Below are positions 1 to 5,721 of a DNA stretch of 6,543 nt, piece after piece. The notes below the pieces were generated by a model. The model made no database searches, was not told where the DNA came from, and worked only from the letters and a program-made list of their open reading frames with translations. The DNA comes from Marinobacter sp. (GTDB lineage Bacteria > Pseudomonadota > Gammaproteobacteria > Pseudomonadales > Oleiphilaceae), in contig JAEPMM010000192.1 in NCBI GenBank assembly GCA_017643965.1, forward strand, positions 1 through 6,543, in the 5' to 3' direction. The translations under genes were made by a program, and so were the position numbers. How positions within the stretch are numbered: the first letter of the stretch is position 1; each line of letters begins with the position of its first letter.

Positions 1-200
1 ATTACGCCCGCGACAAGATGGCACGCAAGAAGCTGCACATGATTGTCGCCAACGATGTCTCCGTGCCCGGGTTGGGCTTCAACAGTGATCGCAACGCCGT
101 CACCGTGTTCTGGCCGGGTGGTCAGCAGGCCATCGGGCCGGAGAGCAAAACCGGTATTGCGCGCCGGCTGATCGCACTGATCGCCGGGCAACTGCCCTGA
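1..200 (+). CDS. coaBC: CoaBC C-terminal end (phosphopantothenoylcysteine synthetase/decarboxylase), 5' partial
   Basis: This is the 3' end of a gene that starts left of the window; 65 codons remain, read from base 3 to the TGA at 198-200. The visible protein carries the block KKLHMIVANDVS followed by GFNSDRNAVTVFW, which is typical of the C-terminal part of the CoaB (phosphopantothenate-cysteine ligase) domain in bifunctional CoaBC. CoaBC joins 4'-phosphopantothenate to cysteine using CTP and then decarboxylates the product, two cytoplasmic steps of coenzyme A synthesis. The decarboxylase half and the nucleotide-binding motifs are outside the window, so whether the gene is a full fusion cannot be seen here. 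The dut gene follows after 37 nt, the usual partner in gammaproteobacteria, and the two are probably co-transcribed. The ATG at base 18 is internal and is not a start. Confidence 0.93.
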   Translation, partial: YARDKMARKKLHMIVANDVSVPGLGFNSDRNAVTVFWPGGQQAIGPESKTGIARRLIALIAGQLP

Positions 201-237
201 ACCGCATTTCTCTGAAACCCTACCGACAGGAACTTTC

Positions 238-699
238 ATGACACGCAAAACACTTCAGGTCCGCATTCTGGACCCCAGAATCGGTGACACCATCGCGTTT
301 CCGGAATACGCCACCGAGGGCTCAGCAGGGCTGGACCTGCGGGCCTGCCTGGAGCAGCCGTTGACCCTGAAGCCGGGCGATACCGAGCTGATCAGAACCG
401 GCCTGTCGATTCACATCGCCGATCCGTCACTGGCGGCCGTCATCCTGCCCCGCAGCGGTCTGGGCCACAAGCACGGTATTGTGCTGGGCAACCTGGTCGG
501 TCTGATTGACTCGGATTACCAGGGCGAACTGATGGTGTCGTGCTGGAACCGGGGGCAAAGCGAGTTCACCATCGACATCGGTGAGCGGCTGGCGCAGTTG
601 GTGCTGGTGCCGGTAGTCCAGGCGGATTTTGAAGTGGTCGATGCCTTCGACGCCAGTGACCGTGGTGCCGGTGGTTTTGGCTCAACCGGCACGCGATAA
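238..699 (+). CDS. dut: dUTPase (deoxyuridine 5'-triphosphate nucleotidohydrolase)
   Basis: The product hydrolyses dUTP to dUMP and pyrophosphate, which keeps uracil out of DNA and supplies dUMP for thymidylate synthesis. It is a cytoplasmic enzyme, trimeric in this family. All five trimeric-dUTPase motifs are present and in order in the 153 residues: SAGLDLRA (29-36), PRSGLGHKHG (71-80), GLIDSDYQGEL (88-98, with the expected catalytic Asp91 and the uracil-stacking Tyr94), GERLAQLVLVPV (115-126) and RGAGGFGSTG (142-151), the last being the glycine-rich arm that closes over the phosphates. The length matches the E. coli enzyme, so the gene is complete. The ATG is supported by an AGGAA sequence at 228-232 with a short spacer. 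It sits 37 nt after coaBC and 98 nt before algC. Nothing looks damaged or unusual in the protein. Confidence 0.98.
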   Translation: MTRKTLQVRILDPRIGDTIAFPEYATEGSAGLDLRACLEQPLTLKPGDTELIRTGLSIHIADPSLAAVILPRSGLGHKHGIVLGNLVGLIDSDYQGELMVSCWNRGQSEFTIDIGERLAQLVLVPVVQADFEVVDAFDASDRGAGGFGSTGTR

Positions 700-705
700 G
701 CCGGT
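665..705. repeat. Two mutually exclusive inverted repeats at the dut 3' end
   Basis: GTGCCGGT (665-672) is perfectly complementary to ACCGGCAC (685-692), with a 12-nt loop. The same ACCGGC (685-690) can instead pair with GCCGGT (700-705) across a 9-nt loop that contains the dut stop codon. Only one of the two hairpins can form at a time. No T-run follows either, so neither looks like an intrinsic terminator. Part of the signal is forced by the conserved dUTPase motif 5 coding sequence. Confidence 0.35.
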
Positions 706-716
706 AACAGACTGTA

Positions 717-746
717 AACGCAGAAAAAGCATCGGGCGTCTATACT
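717..746 (+). promoter_or_regulatory. Possible sigma-70 type promoter upstream of algC
   Basis: TATACT at 741-746 differs from the -10 consensus TATAAT by one base and lies in a less GC-rich stretch between dut and algC, about 50 nt upstream of the chosen algC start. The -35 region is poor: at a spacer of 17-18 nt the sequence is AACGCAG (717-723), a weak match to TTGACA. It could be an activator-dependent promoter or a chance match. The 98-nt gap, larger than most in this window, is consistent with a separate algC promoter but does not prove one. Confidence 0.27.
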
Positions 747-785
747 TGGCTGATAGCTCGTTGCCTCGGGAAAAAATTATAAGTG

Positions 786-800
786 CAGGATGGACTCATG
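786..800 (+). promoter_or_regulatory. Ribosome binding site deciding the algC start
   Basis: AGGA at 787-790 lies 7 nt before the ATG at 798-800, a good Shine-Dalgarno arrangement. An in-frame GTG at 783-785 would add five residues, but it is preceded by an A-rich stretch without a purine-rich GG core. The ATG is therefore preferred; it also gives a typical basic N-terminus (MKLGKKKK) before the first membrane segment. Confidence 0.7.
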
Positions 801-3443
801 AAGCTGGGTAAAAAGAAGAAACCGGATGACGCCGTGGCCGACCAATCCGGAAAGCCGTCGCCGGCAGAACCGAAGTCGAGAAAAAAAGCCGCCAGCGGTC
901 CACGCCTGAAGCATCTGGGCTCGGTGGCCGGAACCCAGGCGGCGGTGGTGTTTGTGGCCGGTTTGCTGGCGGCCGGGCTGATCCATTTCCTGATTGCCGG
1001 ACCGGCGGAATCGCGCCGTGCGCAGTTGCAGGCGGCGGTTGAGGTCGACACTGCGGCCAATCGCCTGAATCAACACGTGGCGCTGTTGCAGGCCGCGGTG
1101 TCCGGCCTGGCAGCGCAGGGTCACGTGCGCGAGGCGCTGGCCAGCCCGCAGGGCAGGCAGGCGGTAGAGGATGAGCTTGCCGGTGCGTTGCCCGGGGTGC
1201 GTGCGGTTCATCTTTTCCCCTATGGCGATATTCCCCGCAGTGCCAGTGGCTCGGACACCCTCGGGTTTGCCGGCCTCGACCTGGCCCGAAGGGCCGAATC
1301 CGGGCGTTCGTTGCACCCCGACGCCTTTCCCCGCGATAACCAGTGGTATTTCCAACTGGCCGCGCCTATCCGTAACCCGAATAATCAGGCCATGGCCGGC
1401 AGCATGCTGGTGGTGTTCGATGCAGCACAGCTGCAGCCGTTGCTGGCGGTGAATAATGAGCAGCTTGGCGGGCAGCTGGCGTTGGTGCAGACGGTCGGAG
1501 GCAGCTCCCGGGTGGTGGTCAGCAATGGGGCCGGCGGCGGCGCCGCGCTGGAGCGGGGGCTCGGTGCGCCGGACTGGTCCATCAGCTACAAACCGGCCTC
1601 GGCCCCCGCTCCGGTGGTCAACGCCACGCTCGCACTGATTCTGGTGCTGGCTCCGGTGCTGGTTGCGGCGATTGTGGTGTGGGTGCTGCTGGGCGGGGCC
1701 CAGCGGAGTATCCGTCAGGATGTGACCGCGCTCACCCAATGGGCGCAGAAGGTGTTCGGGGGTGAACGATTGAAGCTGCCCACGCTCAGGTGGGACATGG
1801 TGGCGTCCACCGGCGAGGTCCTGCAGCGGTTGTCCCAGATGGTGGATAAGCGGATGGCGAAAGCCTCCGAGTCGGCCCGGCCGGCGAAGGGAGCGTCAAA
1901 ACCGGCGCTGGCAGAGACCGACGAGCCGTTGTTCCAGGAAAAGGACATGCTCGACATCGACATGCTCGACGGTGATGACGACGTTCTGGGTTTCGGCGGA
2001 GGCACCGCGGATGACCGCCTCGGAGAGACCTCTCCGGCGCCGGCGGTGCAGGAGACGGCGCCGCCATCGGTCACGGTGCCTGCCGGCATCTTCCGCGCCT
2101 ACGACATACGGGGCATTGTGGGTGACACCCTGTCGGAGGATATTGTGTATACCATCGGCCGCGCCATCGGCAGCGAAGCGGCGCAGCGGGGCGTGGACAG
2201 GATCTGCATTGGCTACGATGGCCGCCACTCCAGTCCCGATCTCGCGGACGCCGTGGCCCGGGGCATCATGTCGGCCGGCTGCAATGTGGTCCACGTGGGG
2301 GCGGTACCCACGCCGGTGCTGTATTTTGCCACCCACAAACTGCAGACCGGTTCCGGGGTGATGGTGACCGGTAGTCACAACCCGGCCAACTACAACGGCC
2401 TGAAAATCATGCTGGGCGGGGAGACTCTGTCCGGCGACGCCATCCAGAAGCTGCTGCAGCGGATCCAGACCGGCGATCTGGCCAATGGCCAGGGAGCCCA
2501 GTCGTCCGAGGATGTCCGGCGCGCCTATCTGGATCGCATTGTGGGCGACATTGCCGTGGCTGCGCCCCTGAAGGTGGTGCTGGACGCCGGTAACGGCATC
2601 GCCGGAGAGCTGGCACCCATGCTGGTGGAAGAGCTCGGCTGTGATGTGATTCCCCTGTATTGCGAGGTGGATGGCGATTTCCCCAACCACCACCCGGATC
2701 CCGGCAAGCCGGCCAACCTGGCGGACCTGATTGCCCGGGTTCAGGCGGAAAAAGCGGACATTGGCCTGGCCTTCGATGGTGACGGAGACCGCCTGGGGGT
2801 GGTCACCAACACCGGCAAGATCATCTGGCCCGACCGCCTGCTGATGCTGTTTGCCCGCGACGTGGTGTCGCGCAATCCGGGGGCTGACGTGCTCTACGAC
2901 GTCAAGTGCAGCCGCCGCCTGGCGGGCGTGATTTCCGAAGCCGGGGGTCGCCCGATCATGTGGAAAACCGGACACTCGCTGATGAAGGCGAAGATGAAGG
3001 AAACCGGGGCGTTGCTGGCCGGCGAGATGAGCGGCCACATCTTCTTCGGCGAACGCTGGTACGGATTCGATGACGGTCTGTATTCGGCCGCCCGGTTGCT
3101 GGAAATTCTGGGCATTGAGGACCGCCACAGCGATGAGGTGTTCGAGGATTTCCCGGAAGATATCAGTACGCCCGAGCTGAATGTGGACGTGACCGAAGAC
3201 ACCAAGTTCGAGCTGGTGGCGCGCCTGGGCAAGGAAGGGGCGTTCGGCGATGGCAATATCAGCACCATCGATGGCATCCGCGTGGACTATGCCGACGGCT
3301 GGGGCTTGTGCCGGGCGTCGAACACCACCCCGGTGCTGGTGCTGAGGTTCGAGGCGGAAACCGAGGAGGCGCTGGAGCGCATCAAACAGGTGTTCCGTGA
3401 TCAGCTACAGAAAGTGGCTCCGGACCTGGTGGCGGGTTTCTGA
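798..3443 (+). CDS. algC: Phosphomannomutase/phosphoglucomutase AlgC with N-terminal membrane sensor-like extension
   Basis: The C-terminal part interconverts mannose or glucose 6-phosphate and 1-phosphate, supplying precursors for alginate-type exopolysaccharide, LPS and nucleotide sugars. It runs from about residue 431 (FRAYDIRG, 432-439) to 881 and has every key element: the phosphoserine loop TGSHNP (Ser526), the metal loop DGDGDR (660-665), WKTGHS (722-727), the sugar-binding loop GEMSGH (742-747) and the phosphate-binding RASNTTP (839-845). By itself it matches the roughly 463-residue Pseudomonas enzyme. The first 430 residues are extra: a basic N-terminus, a membrane segment (about 46-68), an extracytoplasmic region (about 69-273) whose end resembles a Cache domain (AAPIRNPNNQAMAGSMLVVF), a second membrane segment (about 274-298), a HAMP-like stretch (about 299-355) and an acidic, low-complexity linker (about 356-428). 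The charge pattern predicts both ends, and therefore the mutase, in the cytoplasm. The enzyme call is firm; the Cache and HAMP calls are by eye. I recall long forms annotated in relatives. Confidence 0.95.
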   Translation: MKLGKKKKPDDAVADQSGKPSPAEPKSRKKAASGPRLKHLGSVAGTQAAVVFVAGLLAAGLIHFLIAGPAESRRAQLQAAVEVDTAANRLNQHVALLQAAVSGLAAQGHVREALASPQGRQAVEDELAGALPGVRAVHLFPYGDIPRSASGSDTLGFAGLDLARRAESGRSLHPDAFPRDNQWYFQLAAPIRNPNNQAMAGSMLVVFDAAQLQPLLAVNNEQLGGQLALVQTVGGSSRVVVSNGAGGGAALERGLGAPDWSISYKPASAPAPVVNATLALILVLAPVLVAAIVVWVLLGGAQRSIRQDVTALTQWAQKVFGGERLKLPTLRWDMVASTGEVLQRLSQMVDKRMAKASESARPAKGASKPALAETDEPLFQEKDMLDIDMLDGDDDVLGFGGGTADDRLGETSPAPAVQETAPPSVTVPAGIFRAYDIRGIVGDTLSEDIVYTIGRAIGSEAAQRGVDRICIGYDGRHSSPDLADAVARGIMSAGCNVVHVGAVPTPVLYFATHKLQTGSGVMVTGSHNPANYNGLKIMLGGETLSGDAIQKLLQRIQTGDLANGQGAQSSEDVRRAYLDRIVGDIAVAAPLKVVLDAGNGIAGELAPMLVEELGCDVIPLYCEVDGDFPNHHPDPGKPANLADLIARVQAEKADIGLAFDGDGDRLGVVTNTGKIIWPDRLLMLFARDVVSRNPGADVLYDVKCSRRLAGVISEAGGRPIMWKTGHSLMKAKMKETGALLAGEMSGHIFFGERWYGFDDGLYSAARLLEILGIEDRHSDEVFEDFPEDISTPELNVDVTEDTKFELVARLGKEGAFGDGNISTIDGIRVDYADGWGLCRASNTTPVLVLRFEAETEEALERIKQVFRDQLQKVAPDLVAGF
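1936..1949 (+). promoter_or_regulatory. Possible internal translation start within algC
   Basis: AGGA at 1936-1939 stands 7 nt before an in-frame ATG at 1947-1949 (Met384). Initiation there would give a 498-residue protein that lacks both membrane segments but keeps the acidic linker and the whole mutase, close in size to soluble AlgC of Pseudomonas. The bases also encode Gln-Glu-Lys-Asp, so the match may be a by-product of coding. Confidence 0.22.
1944..1970 (+). repeat. In-frame 12-nt direct repeat in the algC linker
   Basis: GACATGCTCGAC occurs at 1944-1955 and again at 1959-1970, with a period of 15 nt. It encodes Asp-Met-Leu-Asp twice (residues 383-386 and 388-391), followed by a run of acidic residues (GDDD). 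The repeat is exact at the DNA level. Confidence 0.85.
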
Positions 3444-3516
3444 TGACCACCCGGGGCACAGATACAGCAATCTGAAATAACGTAAACCGACCGTTTGGAA
3501 AGGCGAAGGCAGCAAC

Positions 3517-4413
3517 ATGGCACTGGATCGTGAAACAGCAATGCAGGTGGCGTCCGTACTGAGTAAGGGCTTGCCCTACATTCAGCGATTTACCGGAAAA
3601 ACCGTGGTCATCAAGTACGGCGGTAACGCCATGGAGAACGAAGAGCTCAAGAGCAGCTTCGCCCGCGACGTGGTGCTGATGAAGCTGGTGGGCATCAACC
3701 CGATCGTGGTGCACGGCGGCGGCCCGCAAATCGGTGGGTTGCTGGAGCGGTTGAACATCAAGTCCCGCTTCGTCAACGGCATGCGGGTGACCGACAGCGA
3801 AACCATGGATATCGTGGAAATGGTGCTCGGCGGTCAGGTGAACAAGGAAATTGTGTCACTGATTAACGCCCAGGGCGGCACTGCCGTGGGCCTGACCGGC
3901 AAGGATGCCAACCTGATCCGTGCCCGCAAGCTCGAGGTATTCGACCGTTCCCCGGAGCTGGAGCGGCCGGAGATCATCGACATCGGTCATGTGGGCGAGG
4001 TTGCCAGCGTCAACGTGGAAGTCATCGACATGCTGACCCGCAGCAACGTGATTCCGGTGATCGCACCGATCGGCGTGGGCCCCGATGGCGCGTCCTACAA
4101 CATCAATGCCGATCTGGTGGCGGGTAAGGTGGCAGAGGCCATGAAAGCCGAAAAGCTGATCCTGCTGACCAACGTGTCCGGCCTCAAGAGCAAAGAAGAC
4201 AAGGTGCTGACCGGCCTGACCGCGAAGCAGGTCAACGATCTGATCGAGGATGGCACCATCCATGGCGGCATGCTGCCGAAGATCCGTTGCGCGCTGAGTG
4301 CGGTGGAAAATGGCGTGCGCACTTCACACATCATCGACGGCCGGGTGGCGCACGCCACCCTGCTGGAGATATTCACCGATGAGGGTGTGGGGACACTGAT
4401 TTCCCGCAACTGA
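3517..4413 (+). CDS. argB: N-acetylglutamate kinase
   Basis: ArgB phosphorylates N-acetyl-L-glutamate with ATP, the second step of arginine synthesis, in the cytoplasm. The 298-residue protein has the amino acid kinase signatures: VIKYGGNAME (31-40, catalytic Lys33), HGGGPQIG (66-73), NADLVAGKVA (197-206), LTNVSGL (217-223) and GGMLPKI (250-256, Lys255). An N-terminal helix precedes the kinase core (about residues 4-24, up to QRF), and the C-terminus ends in EIFTDEGVGTLI. In this family both features mark the hexameric, arginine-inhibited form, so feedback inhibition is likely; this is inferred. The start is supported by GAAGG (3505-3509) 7 nt before the ATG. The 73-nt gap after algC holds no convincing promoter or terminator, so read-through from algC is possible. 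The next gene follows after 39 nt. Confidence 0.98.
   Translation: MALDRETAMQVASVLSKGLPYIQRFTGKTVVIKYGGNAMENEELKSSFARDVVLMKLVGINPIVVHGGGPQIGGLLERLNIKSRFVNGMRVTDSETMDIVEMVLGGQVNKEIVSLINAQGGTAVGLTGKDANLIRARKLEVFDRSPELERPEIIDIGHVGEVASVNVEVIDMLTRSNVIPVIAPIGVGPDGASYNINADLVAGKVAEAMKAEKLILLTNVSGLKSKEDKVLTGLTAKQVNDLIEDGTIHGGMLPKIRCALSAVENGVRTSHIIDGRVAHATLLEIFTDEGVGTLISRN
4343..4360. repeat. Perfect 8-bp inverted repeat inside argB
   Basis: GGGTGGCG (4343-4350) and CGCCACCC (4353-4360) are exact reverse complements separated by CA. The element lies about 50 nt before the argB stop, inside the coding sequence (Gly-Arg-Val-Ala-His-Ala-Thr). As RNA it would give a 7-bp stem with a GCAC loop. It has no T-run and may be chance in GC-rich coding DNA. 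Confidence 0.5.
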
Positions 4414-4452
4414 TGGGTCTCCGGTCGCACGGCCCGGCATGAGGATGAATGG

Positions 4453-5694
4453 ATGAAACGCCTGCTGACTTTTGTGGTAATCGTACTGCTGTTCGGCTGG
4501 GTGCTGTTCAAGGCATCGGTTTGGTGGCTGGCGGACCAGCGCCTCGCCGATGCCCGGGCGGCCATGGAGCACGTGGGCGTGATCGAGCGGGGCTCGATCA
4601 GCTCGGGTATTGAAGGGCGTCTGCTGCTTAACGACGCCAGTTATCAGGATTTCCGCCTGGCCGGCCCGCTGCGGGCCGGACGGATAATCTTTGATGCCGG
4701 CTCGCCGGTGAATCTGCTGAAGACGCTGCTGGATCCGTCAGCGCTGCCACCCTCGTGGACCCTGCGGGGAGAGCAGCTGGGCGTGATTCTCGAGGCCAGC
4801 ATGTTCCGCAACTGGGTCACTGACGGGGGTGACGGCAGTGACACCCTGTTTGCGCCGGTGTGTGGTCCCGACCACCGCCAACAGCTGGGCAGCGGCGACC
4901 TGGTGAGAATGGGGATGGACGGCATTGCCGGCGAAATGCTGATCCGGCAGCAGCCCGGGGATCTGTACCTGGAAATCACCACGGATCGGGCCGGCAGTCT
5001 GGAAGTCCGCTGGCCCGGCGCCCGCCTTGATGTGTTGAACCCCGATTCGCCGATTCAGGGCGCCGACGGACCCGTGCGGGTCATCCTCCGTGACGGTGGT
5101 CTGATGCGGCGGATCGCCGCTTACTGCGCCCGCGAATCTGCCGTTGCCACCGAGGAGTGGACCGAAATCGTGATGGAGGCGTTTCGCTCCGGGCTGAATG
5201 CACGGGGTTACGAGGCCAGCCCACAGCTGCTGGCGCTGTATCGGCAATGGCTGACGGAGGGCGGTGAGCTGACCCTAACGCTGGTGCCCGGCGAAAAGCT
5301 GATGGGTGTGCCGGTGCGGGAGCCGGACGGGGAACAGTCCGCAACCCTGGCCGTCAGGTACAATGAACAGGTGGTGCCGGATGTTTTTTTGAGGGCGGTT
5401 CAGCCCCCCGAGTCGACCGTTGTCGGGGAGGCGGTTCAGCCCCTGGTGCCGGAAGGTGAAGACGGCGAGGTGGCGGGCTGGTACCCCGCTGACGTCGCCG
5501 AAGCCGGCCGCTGGACCGGGCGCACGGTGAAGGCCACCTTGTCCAACGGCAATGTGGTGGAGGGACGATTGGCCAGTGTCGGAGAGCAGACCCTGGAGAT
5601 TGCCCGTATTGTGGGTGGCGGCGAAGTCGCCTACCCGATCGTTATTCGCGCCATCGAGTCATTTGAGGTCTGGCGGCGCGGCCAGACCCGTTGA
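4453..5694 (+). CDS. Uncharacterised membrane-anchored protein with C-terminal Sm/LSm-like domain
   Basis: I do not recognise a named family for this 413-residue protein. The N-terminus is MKR followed by one hydrophobic segment (about 4-27), which suggests a signal anchor with the rest of the protein outside the cytoplasm. Residues about 28-310 alternate short beta-like stretches with polar turns (for example GSISSGIEGRLLLNDASYQDF, split here across 48-67) and contain only two cysteines, Cys137 and Cys226, which could form a disulfide. A proline- and acid-rich linker (about 315-350) holds a short repeat. The C-terminal part (about 351-408) has the pattern GRTVKATLSNGNVVEGRL then a Gly-Gly-Gly-Glu turn and YPIVIRAIESFEVW, which reads like an Sm1/Sm2-type small beta barrel. 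GAGGA (4441-4445) lies 7 nt before the ATG. Gaps of 39 nt to argB and 27 nt to argE point to co-transcription with arginine genes, but nothing in the protein suggests an arginine enzyme. The gene is surely real; its function is unknown. Confidence 0.88.
   Translation: MKRLLTFVVIVLLFGWVLFKASVWWLADQRLADARAAMEHVGVIERGSISSGIEGRLLLNDASYQDFRLAGPLRAGRIIFDAGSPVNLLKTLLDPSALPPSWTLRGEQLGVILEASMFRNWVTDGGDGSDTLFAPVCGPDHRQQLGSGDLVRMGMDGIAGEMLIRQQPGDLYLEITTDRAGSLEVRWPGARLDVLNPDSPIQGADGPVRVILRDGGLMRRIAAYCARESAVATEEWTEIVMEAFRSGLNARGYEASPQLLALYRQWLTEGGELTLTLVPGEKLMGVPVREPDGEQSATLAVRYNEQVVPDVFLRAVQPPESTVVGEAVQPLVPEGEDGEVAGWYPADVAEAGRWTGRTVKATLSNGNVVEGRLASVGEQTLEIARIVGGGEVAYPIVIRAIESFEVWRRGQTR
5394..5443 (+). 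repeat. In-frame 14-nt direct repeat in the linker of the unknown protein
   Basis: GGCGGTTCAGCCCC occurs at 5394-5407 and 5430-5443, with a period of 36 nt. It encodes Ala-Val-Gln-Pro twice (residues 315-318 and 327-330) in the proline-rich linker before the LSm-like domain. A run of seven T (5384-5390) lies just upstream. Confidence 0.85.
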
Positions 5695-5709
5695 TCCGGA
5701 ACCGGATCA
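5692..5709. repeat. Perfect inverted repeat spanning the stop codon and touching the argE ribosome binding site
   Basis: TGATCCGG (5692-5699) and CCGGATCA (5702-5709) are exact reverse complements separated by AA. In RNA this gives a 7-bp stem with a GAAC loop. The left arm begins with the TGA stop of the preceding gene, and the right arm ends at the first base of AGGGA (5709-5713), the argE Shine-Dalgarno sequence. No T-run follows, so it is not a typical intrinsic terminator. It could influence argE translation, RNA stability or protein binding. Confidence 0.6.
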
Positions 5710-5721
5710 GGGAATTGTTCT

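Noticed and set aside
685..705. Intrinsic terminator after dut
   Set aside because: The 6-bp stem is short and is not followed by a T-run.
783..785. GTG as the algC start
   Set aside because: It lacks a suitable Shine-Dalgarno sequence, while AGGA is placed 7 nt before the ATG at 798. It adds only five residues.
629..811. Small + strand open frame overlapping the dut end and the algC start
   Set aside because: It lies out of frame within dut motif 5 and the gap, has no recognisable features, and would conflict with the algC ribosome binding site.
777..1739. Long open frame (320 codons) on the minus strand opposite the algC extension
   Set aside because: Its translation is rich in His, Arg, Gln and Gly without any domain pattern, typical of antisense reading of GC-rich coding DNA. 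The + strand frame has coherent membrane segments.
1896..3128. Open frame of 410 codons on the minus strand opposite the AlgC catalytic region
   Set aside because: The + strand encodes all mutase motifs. The minus product shows no recognisable family and no good ribosome binding site was noted.
3444..3516. Promoter or terminator between algC and argB
   Set aside because: I found no convincing -35/-10 pair and no hairpin with a T-run; only the argB ribosome binding site is clear.
5384..5390. Frameshift in the unknown gene at the T-run
   Set aside because: The same frame continues into an ordered LSm-like C-terminal region and ends at a stop just before the argE ribosome binding site, so no frameshift is needed.
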